Source: Chromatocurvus sp964613795 (GTDB taxonomy: Bacteria; Pseudomonadota; Gammaproteobacteria; Pseudomonadales; Halieaceae). Taken from it: a DNA stretch of 64,000 nucleotides. The translations under genes were made by a program, and so were the position numbers. Position 1 is the stretch's first letter, and every line of letters starts with the position of its first letter. A model generated the notes under the pieces. It was not told the DNA's origin. It saw only the letters and a list, made by a program, of their open reading frames with translations, and did not search any database. Shown piece after piece: positions 36,972-46,596 of the stretch. The stretch covers positions 1 through 64,000 of the forward strand of contig CAZTJR010000002.1 of the NCBI GenBank assembly GCA_964613795.1, given 5' to 3'.

Positions 36972-37861
36972 GATGTTCCGCTCCCGCTTTCGGCCATGTG
37001 CGCCTGCATGCGCGCGAACAGGCTCGAGGTATCCCAGCGGCCGCCGCCCATCTCCTGCACCTCGGCATAGAAGGCGTCGACCAGCGACGTCACGGGCAAC
37101 TCCAGATCCCGCTTTGCGGCCTCCTCCAGCACCATGCCCAGGTCCTTGCGCATCCAGTTCACTGCAAAGCCGTGCTCGTATTCACCCGCCAACATCGTCT
37201 GGTAGCGGTTGACCATCTGCCAGGACTGCGCAGCGCCCTGGCTGATAACCTCGATCACGGCAGCGCTGTCGAGACCCGCGCGCTCGGAAAACGCGAGGCC
37301 CTCGGCAAGTCCCTGAACAACGCCGGCAATACAGATCTGGTTGGCCATTTTCGCCAGCTGCCCGCTGCCACTGGGACCCAGCAGACGCACACAGCGAGCG
37401 TAGGCCGACAGGACCGGCTCAGCGCGAGCGAAAGGCCCGTTGTCGCCGCCGACCATGATGGTGAGCGCAGCGTTTTCGGCACCCGCCTGTCCGCCCGACA
37501 CGGGCGCATCGAGAAAACTGACGCCGACAAGATCGGCCGCCGCGTGCAGCTCACGGGCCAGTGCCGCGGACGCCGTCGTGTGATCTACCAGCAGTGAACC
37601 CGCGGCCATGGCTGCCAATGCACCGTCATCCGCGAGCAGTACCTGACGCACGTCATCATCGTTGCCGACGCAGCAGCACACGATTTCGGCACCGACGGCA
37701 GCTGCAGCCGGTGTGTCGGCCACGCTGCCGCCGTGCTGTTGCCGCCATTCCAGGGCCCGCTGCCGCGTGCGATTGAACACCGTCACCTCATGCCCTGCGG
37801 CGGACAGATGACCCGCCATAGGAAAACCCATGACGCCGAGGCCGATAAACGCAATCTTCAT
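36968..37861 (-). CDS. NAD(P)-dependent beta-hydroxyacid dehydrogenase
   Basis: 297 residues with the Rossmann start IAFIGLGVMGFPMAGHLSAAGH and the family substrate motif DAPVSGGQAGAENAALTIMVGG. The catalytic lysine is in GSGQLAKMANQICIAGVVQGLAE. It belongs with 3-hydroxyisobutyrate, tartronate-semialdehyde and related reductases; the exact substrate cannot be told. It lies upstream of, and overlaps, apeB. Confidence 0.9.
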   Translation of the reverse strand: MKIAFIGLGVMGFPMAGHLSAAGHEVTVFNRTRQRALEWRQQHGGSVADTPAAAAVGAEIVCCCVGNDDDVRQVLLADDGALAAMAAGSLLVDHTTASAALARELHAAADLVGVSFLDAPVSGGQAGAENAALTIMVGGDNGPFARAEPVLSAYARCVRLLGPSGSGQLAKMANQICIAGVVQGLAEGLAFSERAGLDSAAVIEVISQGAAQSWQMVNRYQTMLAGEYEHGFAVNWMRKDLGMVLEEAAKRDLELPVTSLVDAFYAEVQEMGGGRWDTSSLFARMQAHMAESGSGTS

Positions 37862-37889
37862 GCTGTTCCTCCGAATAACAGGCGCTGCA

Positions 37890-38690
37890 TTATGTCAACC
37901 AGAGTACGACGAGAACCAGCGCGAGGGCGACACGGTAGTACACAAAGGGCATCAAGCCAATGCGATCGATCAGGCGCAGAAAGGCCGCAATGCAGCCGTA
38001 GGCCGTGGTGCCCGCCAGTGCCGCCGCCAGCAGAAGCTGCAGCCAGGGTACCGGCGCTTCAAGCAGCAGCAGATCGCGCCCCTTGAGCAGCCCAGCGCCA
38101 GCGATAACAGGAATCGACAACAGAAAGGAAAAACGCGCCGCATGCTGGTGCCCCAGCCCGAGGAGAAGACCTGCGGTAATGGTTACACCGGAACGTGAAA
38201 CACCGGGTATCGGCGCTATTGCCTGGGCGATGCCCACTGTCAGAGCGACGGGGAATGTGAGGTCACGCTGGATACCGCCCCGCGCCGCGCGGTCGGCAAG
38301 CCCCAGGGCCAGGCCGAAGATCAGCGTGGTGGCGGCAATCACGGGAAGTGTCCGAAGATGCACCTCTATCATATCGTTGAGCAGGAAACCCGTGATGATA
38401 ACTGGCAGGGTGGCGACAGCCAGAAACAGCACCTGGCGACAGCCATCATTGACCCTGCGCTCGCGTGCACCTGACATCAGGTCACCGAGCAGCGCTGTCA
38501 GGTCACGTCGGAAATACACCACTACCGCGCTCAGAGTGCCGACGTGGACCGCCACGTCAAACGCCAGGCCCTGATCTTTCCAGCCGAGCATCAGTGAGGG
38601 AATCACCAGGTGGGCCGAGCTGGAAATCGGCAAAAATTCTGTGAGACCCTGAAGCAATGCGAGGATGGCGGCCTGCCACCAGTCGATCAC
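37890..38690 (-). CDS. uppP: Undecaprenyl-diphosphatase (BacA/UppP)
   Basis: 266 residues, eight or so hydrophobic helices. Family signature segments: ALLQGLTEFLPISSSAHLVI near the N-terminus and IAPIPGVSRSGVTITAGLLLG. It hydrolyses undecaprenyl diphosphate to the monophosphate carrier for cell-wall synthesis and gives bacitracin resistance. It begins with GTG at 38690, which overlaps the tsaB stop (GTGA), so coupling to tsaB is likely. Confidence 0.95.
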   Translation of the reverse strand: MIDWWQAAILALLQGLTEFLPISSSAHLVIPSLMLGWKDQGLAFDVAVHVGTLSAVVVYFRRDLTALLGDLMSGARERRVNDGCRQVLFLAVATLPVIITGFLLNDMIEVHLRTLPVIAATTLIFGLALGLADRAARGGIQRDLTFPVALTVGIAQAIAPIPGVSRSGVTITAGLLLGLGHQHAARFSFLLSIPVIAGAGLLKGRDLLLLEAPVPWLQLLLAAALAGTTAYGCIAAFLRLIDRIGLMPFVYYRVALALVLVVLWLT

Positions 38691-39427
38691 GCGCGCGGCC
38701 CCTGCTCCGCCAGCTTTTTCCAGCGCGTCGCATCCTGAACATAGATCGGCGATACGTCTGTTGCAGCCTGCGTGACACCCGACGCCAGCGACGTCCCCGC
38801 CATCGACAGCAGATCCCGCGCCTGGGGCAGCACGTCACCGTAGGCGCAGTGGACAGGCAGCCCGGGAATGCTGGCGAGGAGCCCGGAGCCCGATCCCACG
38901 ACAGAGAGCGACGGCGCTGCCGGCAATTGCGCCGTGATCGCGGCGATCGGCAGCGCTTCGGGCGTGCACACGGCTGGCGGCATCAGTTCAACCGGCCCCG
39001 CTGGCGAAGCGCGGTAAAGCGCCCAATAAACCTGCCCGATATTGGCGTCGAGCGTGCTTAGAATCACTGCACTGTCCGGCAAGTCGTACTCGCGCCACGC
39101 CGTGGCTGCCTGACAGGCCAGCGTGGAAATCGGCACGACCGGCAGGTTGAGGCTGAATGCGAGCCCCTGCGCGACACTGGCGGCAATGCGCAGGCCCGTA
39201 AAGGAACCGGGGCCACAGCCATAGACAATGGCATCGAGCGCCAGGGAAGCCGGCGGGCGATTCCCCAGAAGGTCTGCGAGCATCGGAAAAAGCCGGCGAC
39301 TGTGCTGGCGCGGCTGGCACTCGTGGCGTTGCTCTGTATTACCCTCGAGGCCCAGGGCAACCGAGCAGGCATCGGTCGCGGTCTCAATGCCCAGCAGTCG
39401 TTGACTGCGCCCTTCCTGTGAAGCCAT
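38687..39427 (-). CDS. tsaB: tRNA threonylcarbamoyladenosine biosynthesis protein TsaB
   Basis: 246 residues. Typical TsaB segments: RLLGIETATDACSVALGLEG, CQPRQHSRRLFPMLADLL, and VYGCGPGSFTGLRIAASVAQ. It dimerises with TsaD and takes part in the t6A37 modification of ANN-decoding tRNAs. M at 39427 has GGTGAGAA before it; two upstream ATG codons (39457, 39505) lack a ribosome site and would overlap mobA's leader. It is coupled to uppP. Confidence 0.92.
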   Translation of the reverse strand: MASQEGRSQRLLGIETATDACSVALGLEGNTEQRHECQPRQHSRRLFPMLADLLGNRPPASLALDAIVYGCGPGSFTGLRIAASVAQGLAFSLNLPVVPISTLACQAATAWREYDLPDSAVILSTLDANIGQVYWALYRASPAGPVELMPPAVCTPEALPIAAITAQLPAAPSLSVVGSGSGLLASIPGLPVHCAYGDVLPQARDLLSMAGTSLASGVTQAATDVSPIYVQDATRWKKLAEQGPRA

Positions 39428-39487
39428 GTAGTTCTCACCTGCCGGAATACTGTGCATGCAGCGCTGAATTATCCCACAATCGGCTCC

Positions 39488-40108
39488 ATGCACCCAGCAA
39501 ACCACTCAACGATTAATAGCGGCGCCACATGGCTGCGCGGGGGAACAACAGGGCTTGTCCTCGCGGGTGGCGCCGGACGGCGCATGCAGAAGCGGGACAA
39601 GGGCCTGATTCCCTGGCGGGGAGAGCCGTTGGTGACGCATGCCGTAAGTTGCCTGCAGCCGCTGGCAAGCCGTCTGCTGATTAGCTGCAACCGCAATCTG
39701 GAGTGTTACCGCGCCCTCGCCGATCACGTGATAGTCGACGAGCGCGAAGGTTACCAGGGTCCTCTCGCGGGACTGGAAGCGGCCAGTATGCAGGTGTCGA
39801 CACCGCATCTGCTGGTGCTACCCTGCGATATGCCCGGCGCTCCTACGGCCCTTTTCGTACGCTTGCGCGATAGTCTGATCGCAGGTGGCGGGCAGGGGCT
39901 TGATGCGGCCTATCTCAGCAGTGGCGGGCGCGAGCATTACCTGTGCCTGGCATTGCGCCGGGAAGCGCTGGCTGGGCTCACGGCGTATCTCGACAGCGGA
40001 CAGCGCAGCGTGCGCGGATGGCTCGCCACCCTTTATACCCAGTGTATTGTAATGGACCTGCCGCCGGAGGCCCTACGCAATATCAACCAGCCCGACGCGG
40101 ATCACTAA
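39488..40108 (+). CDS. mobA: Molybdenum cofactor guanylyltransferase
   Basis: 206 residues. The nucleotide motif GLVLAGGAGRRMQKRDKGL and the following PWRGEPLVTHAV are those of MobA, and LVLPCDMPGAPTAL contains the metal-binding aspartate. It attaches GMP to molybdopterin for the DMSO-reductase class of molybdoenzymes. It is divergent from tsaB with 60 bases between, and its stop is one base from the convergent adk end. ATG at 39488 has a poor ribosome site, so the start could be a little downstream. Confidence 0.92.
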   Translation: MHPANHSTINSGATWLRGGTTGLVLAGGAGRRMQKRDKGLIPWRGEPLVTHAVSCLQPLASRLLISCNRNLECYRALADHVIVDEREGYQGPLAGLEAASMQVSTPHLLVLPCDMPGAPTALFVRLRDSLIAGGGQGLDAAYLSSGGREHYLCLALRREALAGLTAYLDSGQRSVRGWLATLYTQCIVMDLPPEALRNINQPDADH

Positions 40109-40109
40109 C

Positions 40110-40757
40110 TCACGCGCCAAGCGCGGCCAGGATGCGATCGCGAATATCCTCGACATCGCCCACGCCCATGATCCGGTGATACGCTGGCGCGGCGTCGCTG
40201 GTGAGAGACTGATAGAAGCCCACCAGAGGGGCGGTCTGCTCGTGATACACTGCCAGCCGCTTGCGCACCACTTCCTCGCGATCGTCATCCCTGGCGACCA
40301 GCGGCTCACCGGTAACATCGTCAACGCCCTCAACCTTCGGCGGATTGTGCTCGGTGTGGTAGATACGGCCCGAGGCGGGGTGCACGCGACGGCCTGACAT
40401 GCGCCCGACAATCTCCTCGTCATCAACGACAATCTCCACCACGTGGTCAATCACTACGCCGGACTCCAGCAGTGCCTGCGCCTGCGGGATGGTCCGCGGA
40501 AAACCGTCAAACAGAAAGCCTTGGGCGCAATCCGGTTCCTTGATACGCTCTTCCACCAGGCCAATGATGATATCGTCGGAAACCAGCCCCCCGGCGTCCA
40601 TCACTTCCTTGGCGCGTTTGCCAAGCTCGGTTTCTGCCTTGACCGCAGCGCGCAACATGTCGCCGGTCGAAATTTGCGGGATGTTGAGGTGCTCGGTAAT
40701 AAACTGGGCCTGAGTGCCTTTTCCGGCACCCGGGGCGCCCAGAAGAATTAAACGCAT
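40110..40757 (-). CDS. adk: Adenylate kinase
   Basis: 215 residues with P-loop GAPGAGKGTQAQF, the substrate region STGDMLRAAV, LFDGFPRTIPQA and the long LID starting GRRVHPASGRIYH. It interconverts AMP and ATP with two ADP. AAGGA before the ATG sets the start. A 15-base sequence nearly identical to the OxyR-type site at 1755 lies 18 bases upstream of its start codon. Confidence 0.97.
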   Translation of the reverse strand: MRLILLGAPGAGKGTQAQFITEHLNIPQISTGDMLRAAVKAETELGKRAKEVMDAGGLVSDDIIIGLVEERIKEPDCAQGFLFDGFPRTIPQAQALLESGVVIDHVVEIVVDDEEIVGRMSGRRVHPASGRIYHTEHNPPKVEGVDDVTGEPLVARDDDREEVVRKRLAVYHEQTAPLVGFYQSLTSDAAPAYHRIMGVGDVEDIRDRILAALGA

Positions 40758-40774
40758 GCAGCTGTTCCTTGGCA

Positions 40775-40789
40775 GTAGCTTTTATCTAT
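40775..40789. promoter_or_regulatory. Second OxyR-type palindrome or -10 region upstream of adk
   Basis: GTAGCTTTTATCTAT differs from the site at 1755-1769 only in the first base and keeps nine of ten fixed positions of the OxyR half-site. On the adk strand it reads TAGATAAAA, so a simple -10 element is an equally good reading. A chance 14-base match is not improbable in a window of this size. Confidence 0.25.
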
Positions 40790-40887
40790 GCGGCGCACGT
40801 GGCAACGCCGACCCCGATAAGAAGAAGCGCAACCTTACACAGCCCGCGGAAGGAGCACAAGGGCCCGTCCAGCGCCGTGTAATGGTG

Positions 40888-41700
40888 CTAGACGTCGACT
40901 TTTGCGGCCTGCCAGAGTGCGTCCAACGCCACCGGATCGAGGGTTTCCAGTGTTGCCCCGCGCGCGTCTGCCAGTTCTTCCACGCGGCGGAAGCGGCGCT
41001 CGAACTTGCCCGATGCCCGCCGCAGGGCTCGTTCGGCATCGAGTCTCAGCCAGCGGGCCAGGTTGACGCAGGTAAACAGCACGTCGCCCATCTCGTCCTC
41101 GACAGCGTCGCTCTCACCGCTGTGCATGGCGGCGCGCAACTCGGCAATCTCCTCCTCCAGTTTATCCAGCACGCCAGCACTGGTCGACCAGTCAAAGCCG
41201 GCATGGGCCGCGCGCTTCTGCAGTTTCTGGGAACGCTGCAGTGCCGGCAGAGCCACCGGCACATCGGCAAGAGCATGATGCTGATCACGGGCACGACGCT
41301 CCTCTCGCTTGATCGCCTCCCACTGCGCCTTGACGTCGGCCTCGTCCATCGCCCCGGGATCCACGCGCTGCTCAAGATCGCCGGGGACAAATACGTGGGG
41401 ATGCCGCCGCACCAGTTTGTCGGCCAGCGTGTGCACAATAGCGTGAAAATCGAACAACTCACGCTCACTGCCGAGCTGGGCATAGAAGATGACCTGGAAC
41501 AGAACATCTCCCAGTTCTTCGGCAACATGCGGGTAGTCCTCCTGCTCTATTGCCTCTGCCAGCTCGTAGCATTCCTCGATTGTTGAGGGCACGATGCTTT
41601 GGAAATCCTGCTTAAGATCCCATGGGCAGCCGCCATCAGGGTCGCGCAGACGCTGCATAATGCGCAGGAGATCGTCAAGGTCATAGCGGGTATCGGGCAC
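40888..41700 (-). CDS. mazG: Nucleoside triphosphate pyrophosphohydrolase MazG
   Basis: 270 residues, two-domain MazG. Motifs: MQRLRDPDGGCPWDLKQDF at the start, ECYELAEAIEQEDYPHVAEE with ELGDVLFQ (metal-binding EExxE/ExxD pattern), and a second MazG-like half with EDEMGDVLFTCVNLARWL. It hydrolyses NTPs to NMP and PPi and may lower ppGpp; the next gene upstream is relA, eight bases away. The start is GTG at 41700 with GAGGT six bases upstream. Confidence 0.94.
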   Translation of the reverse strand: MPDTRYDLDDLLRIMQRLRDPDGGCPWDLKQDFQSIVPSTIEECYELAEAIEQEDYPHVAEELGDVLFQVIFYAQLGSERELFDFHAIVHTLADKLVRRHPHVFVPGDLEQRVDPGAMDEADVKAQWEAIKREERRARDQHHALADVPVALPALQRSQKLQKRAAHAGFDWSTSAGVLDKLEEEIAELRAAMHSGESDAVEDEMGDVLFTCVNLARWLRLDAERALRRASGKFERRFRRVEELADARGATLETLDPVALDALWQAAKVDV

Positions 41701-41708
41701 GGTTTACC

Positions 41709-43934
41709 TCAGCTGTTGATCCGCGTTGCAGATATCACGTTTTTCAGCCGGTTCAGTCGCTCCAGCAGCTTGGCGAGTGACTCGAGGTCGGCAATTTCAA
41801 CGGTCAGCCGCATGGTAGCGGAATGCGACTGACGGATGGACTGTGTCGTGATGGCAAGCACATTGATTCGCGCAGTCGCAAACATCGCAGTGATATCCCG
41901 CAGCAGGCCCTGGCGGTCATAGGCCTCGATGGCGATATCAACTTCGAACTTCTCGTCTGCATCTGTGCCCCATTCCACCTCGATAATGCGCTCTGGCGAG
42001 CTGTCCTGGCACTGCACGACACGGCGACAGTCCGCACGATGAACGCTCACTCCGCGGCCCTGGGTAATGAAACCGACAATATTGTCGCCTGGGAGCGGCT
42101 TGCAGCAGCCCGCCATATGCGTCAGCAGGTTGCCCACACCCTGGACATCGACGTGGCCGCTGCGACGACCGGTGCCGTGCGCCACGCGCAACTGCGGCTG
42201 CGGCTTATCACCGATCAGGCTCTCCGCCGCATGAACTACCTGTGACGACGACAGGTCTCCAGCACCCACCGCAGCGTACATGTCTTCTACCGTGGACAGC
42301 TGCACCCTGGCGGCAATGCGCTTGTAGTCGACGCTGGTCAGCGCCATGCGTCGGAACTCCCGTTCCAGGAGGTGGCGGCCTGCGTCGATGTTCTCTTCCC
42401 GTGCCTGGCTCTTGAACCACTGCTGCACCTTGGCACGGGCGCGACTGGTCTTGAGGTAACCCAACGCCGGCTGCAGCCAGTCGCGCTTTGGCTGGCCCTG
42501 CTTCGCGGTGAGTATTTCCACACGCTCACCCGTCTTAAGCTCATAGGTCAACGGCACGATCTGCCCGTTGACCTTGGCACCGCGACAGGCGTGGCCCACC
42601 TCGGTATGCACGTGATAGGCAAAATCCAGGGGTGTGGCGCCGCTGGCGAGGTTCACCACGTCGCCGGATGGGGTAAACACGTACACGCGGTCCTGGGCGA
42701 CATTGAAGCTCAGCTGTTCGGCGACGCTACCTGCATCACCGGTTTCTTCATGCCAATCGAGGACCTGGCGCAGCCAGGCGATCTTCTCTTCGTATGTGCT
42801 GCCAAGGCGCACCTCGCGATCCGATCCCTTATAGCGCCAATGGGCGCAAACGCCCAGCTCCGCCTCCTCATGCATGGTGCGGGTGCGTATCTGCACCTCG
42901 AGGATCTTGCCCTCCGGGCCGATGACCGCCGTGTGCAGTGAGCGATAGCCGTTTTCCTTCGGATTGGCGATGTAATCATCGAATTCGTTGGGGATATTGC
43001 GCCACAGTCCGTGCACCAGACCGAGGGTTGCGTAGCAGTCCTTCACGTCGGGAACGAGAATACGCAGCGCACGGATGTCATACACCTGCGAGAAGCCGAT
43101 TCCCTTGCGCTGCATTTTCCGCCAGATACTGTAGATATGCTTGGCGCGACCGTTTAGCTCGAAGTCGATGTTGGCCTTGCTCAAGACCACATCAAGTTGC
43201 GATGACACCTGCTGGATAAAGCGATCGCGCTCGCGGCGCTTGCCATCCAGCAGGCGCGCGATCTTGCTGTAGGCGTCCGGGTGCAGATAGCGGAACGACA
43301 GATCCTCCAGCTCCCACTTCAGGTGTCCGATACCCAGACGATGCGCCAACGGCGCGTAGACGTCCGCAACCTCGCGGGCGATGGGCTCACGGCGCTCGGC
43401 GTCGTTCTTTACCGCCCGGATCGCACAGGTGCGCTCCGCAAGCTTGATCAGCGCGACCCGGACGTCATCCACAATGGCAACCAGCATTTTGCGAATGTTC
43501 TCGCGCTGCGCATCAGCCTGTCCGAGAACGCGGGCATCGCCGGTATTGCGCAAATCGCCGATGGCCGCCATGCGCAGCACGCCGTCTAGCAGGTTTCCCG
43601 TGGCGGGACCGAAGCGAGCTGTCACGCTGGCAACATCGAGCCGGCCCTCGCGCACCGCTCGGTACAGCAGGCCCGCGAGCAGGCAATCCACGCTCACCTG
43701 CAACTCGGCAAGTATCTGCGCGGTCTCGACACCGGCGAGCAGGCAGTCCGAGTGGGCGCTCCAGTCGCTGGCATCGACGCCCGGCCGCTCCCGCGCCTCG
43801 CTGGCCAGCTGCGCGGCGTCGGCGAGGCGCTGGCGATCCACTGCCTCAAGCGCCAGCGGCACGTGAGCGAGCCAGCGGCTGACGTCGACCTGGCCATCGT
43901 CACTGACGTGATACTGATCCCTGACCTGAACCAT
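41709..43934 (-). CDS. relA: GTP pyrophosphokinase RelA
   Basis: 741 residues, RelA type. The N-terminal hydrolase domain is degenerate: no HD dyad where SpoT has HDVIED (here LLYRAVREG). The synthetase domain includes YDIRALRILVPDVKDCYATL and NPKENGYRSLHTAVIGPEG. A TGS domain (VYVFTPSGDVVNLASGATPL), a zinc-finger/RIS region with CCKPLPGDNIVGFITQGRG and a C-terminal ACT domain follow. It makes (p)ppGpp on stalled ribosomes. A mazG gene follows closely, as in many gammaproteobacteria. Confidence 0.97.
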   Translation of the reverse strand: MVQVRDQYHVSDDGQVDVSRWLAHVPLALEAVDRQRLADAAQLASEARERPGVDASDWSAHSDCLLAGVETAQILAELQVSVDCLLAGLLYRAVREGRLDVASVTARFGPATGNLLDGVLRMAAIGDLRNTGDARVLGQADAQRENIRKMLVAIVDDVRVALIKLAERTCAIRAVKNDAERREPIAREVADVYAPLAHRLGIGHLKWELEDLSFRYLHPDAYSKIARLLDGKRRERDRFIQQVSSQLDVVLSKANIDFELNGRAKHIYSIWRKMQRKGIGFSQVYDIRALRILVPDVKDCYATLGLVHGLWRNIPNEFDDYIANPKENGYRSLHTAVIGPEGKILEVQIRTRTMHEEAELGVCAHWRYKGSDREVRLGSTYEEKIAWLRQVLDWHEETGDAGSVAEQLSFNVAQDRVYVFTPSGDVVNLASGATPLDFAYHVHTEVGHACRGAKVNGQIVPLTYELKTGERVEILTAKQGQPKRDWLQPALGYLKTSRARAKVQQWFKSQAREENIDAGRHLLEREFRRMALTSVDYKRIAARVQLSTVEDMYAAVGAGDLSSSQVVHAAESLIGDKPQPQLRVAHGTGRRSGHVDVQGVGNLLTHMAGCCKPLPGDNIVGFITQGRGVSVHRADCRRVVQCQDSSPERIIEVEWGTDADEKFEVDIAIEAYDRQGLLRDITAMFATARINVLAITTQSIRQSHSATMRLTVEIADLESLAKLLERLNRLKNVISATRINS

Positions 43935-43946
43935 GAGCAGCGTCGC

Positions 43947-44846
43947 TCAGTCGCGCGGTGCGAACACGCCGGTGGACAGATAGCGATCTCCGCGATCACA
44001 AATAATCGATACAATTGTCGCGTTTTCAACCTCCTGCGACAGTCGAAGTGCTCCCGCCACCGAACCACCGGCTGACACGCCGCAGAATATGCCCTCCTCC
44101 GCAGCAAGCCGGCGCATGGTATCCTCGGACTCTTCTTGCGAAATATCCATCACCCGATCCACTCTTGCGGCCTCGAAGATCTTTGGCAGATAAGCCTGCG
44201 GCCACCGGCGAATACCGGGAATACTCGCGCCGTCCGCCGGCTGCAGTCCGATAATCTGTATCGCCGGATTCATTTCTTTGAGAAAGGCCGAACAGCCCAT
44301 GGCGGTACCCGTCGTGCCCATTGACGTGACCAGATGTGTGATTTCGCCCGCCGTCTGCTGCCACAGCTCCGGGCCGGTACCGCGATAATGTGCTATCGGA
44401 TTATCCGGATTGGCGAACTGGTCAAGCACACGACCACGCCCTTCACTGGCCATGCTGTCGGCCATGTCGCGGGCGCCTTCCATACCGTCTTTCGCCGATA
44501 CTTCGATCAGCTGGGCACCATAAGCCTGCATGGACTGCTTGCGTTCAGTGCTGGCGCTTTCCGGCATGATCAGGACCAGCCGGTAGCCACGGATCGCCGC
44601 GGCCATTGCCAGGGCGATGCCCGTATTGCCGCTGGTGGCCTCGATCAGGGTATCACCGGGCTTTATCTCGCCCCGGGCTTCGGCCTCGGCGATCATGCTG
44701 AGTGCCGGACGATCCTTGACCGAACCTGCCGGGTTGTTGCCCTCAAGCTTGGCCAGCAAGGTGTTGCCTGTCTGCCCCGGCAGACGCTGCAGCCTGACTA
44801 GCGGTGTCTGACCGATGCAGCTTTCTATTGTCGGATAGGTGGGCAT
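43947..44846 (-). CDS. cysM: Cysteine synthase B
   Basis: 299 residues, PLP-dependent. The lysine is in NPAGSVKDRPALSMI, the substrate loop is IEATSGNTGIALAMA, and the PLP-phosphate loop is THLVTSMGTTGTAMG. It makes cysteine from O-acetylserine with sulfide or thiosulfate. CysM rather than CysK is favoured by length and by the IGLQPADGASIPGI segment. It is 12 bases upstream of relA on the same strand; the rlmD gene often found between them is absent. Confidence 0.95.
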   Translation of the reverse strand: MPTYPTIESCIGQTPLVRLQRLPGQTGNTLLAKLEGNNPAGSVKDRPALSMIAEAEARGEIKPGDTLIEATSGNTGIALAMAAAIRGYRLVLIMPESASTERKQSMQAYGAQLIEVSAKDGMEGARDMADSMASEGRGRVLDQFANPDNPIAHYRGTGPELWQQTAGEITHLVTSMGTTGTAMGCSAFLKEMNPAIQIIGLQPADGASIPGIRRWPQAYLPKIFEAARVDRVMDISQEESEDTMRRLAAEEGIFCGVSAGGSVAGALRLSQEVENATIVSIICDRGDRYLSTGVFAPRD

Positions 44847-44930
44847 GGGGAAGGAACCTTCGCTGCGAATGGCGCGGAGCAGTATAACGCCTGTGGGAGA
44901 AACTGCGCAGGGTCGGGTGCTGATCAGTCA

Positions 44931-45668
44931 TTAGCCGCTATCGCGGGCACGCTCGCGGTGTTGCAGAAACAGCTCCCGACTACGCAGTGGCCGTCCGCCG
45001 AGCAGGTCTGCGAGCGCTGATCGTGTCAGTCGCTTGGCGGTCTGACCGGCGGAGCCGCGGTAGTCGCCTCTGGCGACCGCCAGCAGATCCGACCCGCGGT
45101 ACAGCCCGCCGGGCGCTTCCGCCACCGCGGAGGTCGCCTGCGGAATCAGTCCCGTCCCGGGCCGGTACGTATAAAAAGCTTCATCCGAGATATCGCCACC
45201 GTCGGCGCCGTTCACCACCAGCTCAACACGGTAGCCCAGGGCGTCGAGCAGGTTGAATTCAAAGGCGCGCAACGCGTCCTCAATAACGCCGCCGTCTGCC
45301 AGCGCAGCCAGCGCTACCGCATAGGCAGCAAAGATGTCGGGTTGCGGATCATCACGGTGCAGCAGGCGCACCGCCAGTTCATTCAGATAAAAGCCGCTGA
45401 GCAGGGCATCACCGCGTAACGCGGCGATACCGCCACCGGCCTCGACGCCGGTCAGCGTTTTCAGCTCGCCACCACCCGAAAAGGAGAGCAGCAGCGGGGC
45501 GAAGGGCTGCAGCAGCGAGCCGCTGGAACCACCGCGCGATTTACGGCGTACGCCGCGGGCCACCAGACCTAGTCGGCCGTATTCCGCGGTCAGAACCTCC
45601 AGTAGCTGGCTGCTATCGCGAAACGGTCGTCGGTGAAGCAGATAGGCCGGCTGCAGGGTAACGCGCAT
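44931..45668 (-). CDS. recO: DNA repair protein RecO
   Basis: 245 residues with an N-terminal OB-fold (PAYLLHRRPFRDSSQLLEVL, LGLVARGVRRKS) and a helical C-terminal domain. Together with RecR it loads RecA onto SSB-coated gaps. The zinc-binding cysteines of some RecO proteins are absent. It is the last gene of the rnc-era-recO block; pdxJ and acpS, which commonly follow, are not here. Confidence 0.93.
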   Translation of the reverse strand: MRVTLQPAYLLHRRPFRDSSQLLEVLTAEYGRLGLVARGVRRKSRGGSSGSLLQPFAPLLLSFSGGGELKTLTGVEAGGGIAALRGDALLSGFYLNELAVRLLHRDDPQPDIFAAYAVALAALADGGVIEDALRAFEFNLLDALGYRVELVVNGADGGDISDEAFYTYRPGTGLIPQATSAVAEAPGGLYRGSDLLAVARGDYRGSAGQTAKRLTRSALADLLGGRPLRSRELFLQHRERARDSG

Positions 45669-45690
45669 TCATTTCGCCCGGTAACTCAAG

Positions 45691-46596
45691 CTAACTGCGA
45701 TCGTCGTAGCCAAGACTTTTCAGGGCGCGATCGTCATCCGACCAGCCGGACTTGACCTTGACCCAGAGCCGCAGCATGACCTTGTTGTCAAACAGTTTTT
45801 CCATATCGCGTCGGGCTTCACTGCCAATGGAACGCAGGCGCGAGCCGCCCTCGCCAATAAGAATCAGCTTCTGGCCACGACGCTCCACCAGTATCAGTGC
45901 AGAGATGTTCAGGATGCCCTTGTCCTCAACAAATTCCTCAATCTCCACCGCGGTGGCATAGGGGAGCTCATCACCCAGCTGGCGCATGATTTTCTCACGA
46001 ACGATCTCGGCGGCGAGGAAGCGCATGCTTTTGTCGGTAATCTGATCCTCCGGGAACAGTGGGGCACGCTCCGGCAGGCGCGCGACAATCTCAGCCTCGA
46101 GCGCATTCATGTTCTGCCTGCGAAGGGCCGACAGCGGCACGATAGCGGCAAAGTCGGCCTTTCGCTCGAGACTCTCAAGGTGCGGCAGAAGCTCGCTCTT
46201 GTCGCGGATCAGGTCGACCTTGTTGACCACCAGAATCACCGGAGCCTCGCAGTTCGCGAGGTGACTCAGCACGCGCTCGTCGTTCTCGGTCCAGGCAGTA
46301 CGGTCCACCACCATAAGCACCACGTCGACATCCACCAGGGAAGAGCTGGCAGCGCGGTTCATCATGCGGTTGATGGCGCGTGGGGCGTCCACGTGCATGC
46401 CAGGCGTATCGACGAACAGAATCTGGTAATCGTCGCCGGTCTTGATCCCGAGTACCTGATGCCGCGTGGTCTGGGGCTTGCGTGAGGTAATGCTCAGTTT
46501 CTGGCCCACCAGATAGTTGAGCAGAGTCGACTTGCCGGTGTTGGGTCGGCCAATGATGGCAACATGCCCACAGCGGTGCACTACTTTATTATCCAC
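45691..46596 (-). CDS. era: GTPase Era
   Basis: 301 residues: G-domain with GRPNTGKSTLLN (G1), DTPGMH (G3) and NKVDL (G4), followed by a C-terminal KH domain ending in LRLWVKVKSGWSDDDRALKSLGY. It binds the 3' end of 16S rRNA during 30S maturation. It starts with GTG at 46596 and overlaps the end of rnc by eight bases. Confidence 0.96.
   Translation of the reverse strand: MDNKVVHRCGHVAIIGRPNTGKSTLLNYLVGQKLSITSRKPQTTRHQVLGIKTGDDYQILFVDTPGMHVDAPRAINRMMNRAASSSLVDVDVVLMVVDRTAWTENDERVLSHLANCEAPVILVVNKVDLIRDKSELLPHLESLERKADFAAIVPLSALRRQNMNALEAEIVARLPERAPLFPEDQITDKSMRFLAAEIVREKIMRQLGDELPYATAVEIEEFVEDKGILNISALILVERRGQKLILIGEGGSRLRSIGSEARRDMEKLFDNKVMLRLWVKVKSGWSDDDRALKSLGYDDRS

Noticed and set aside
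41709..43934. spoT rather than relA
   Set aside because: The hydrolase HD motif is missing, which is characteristic of RelA.
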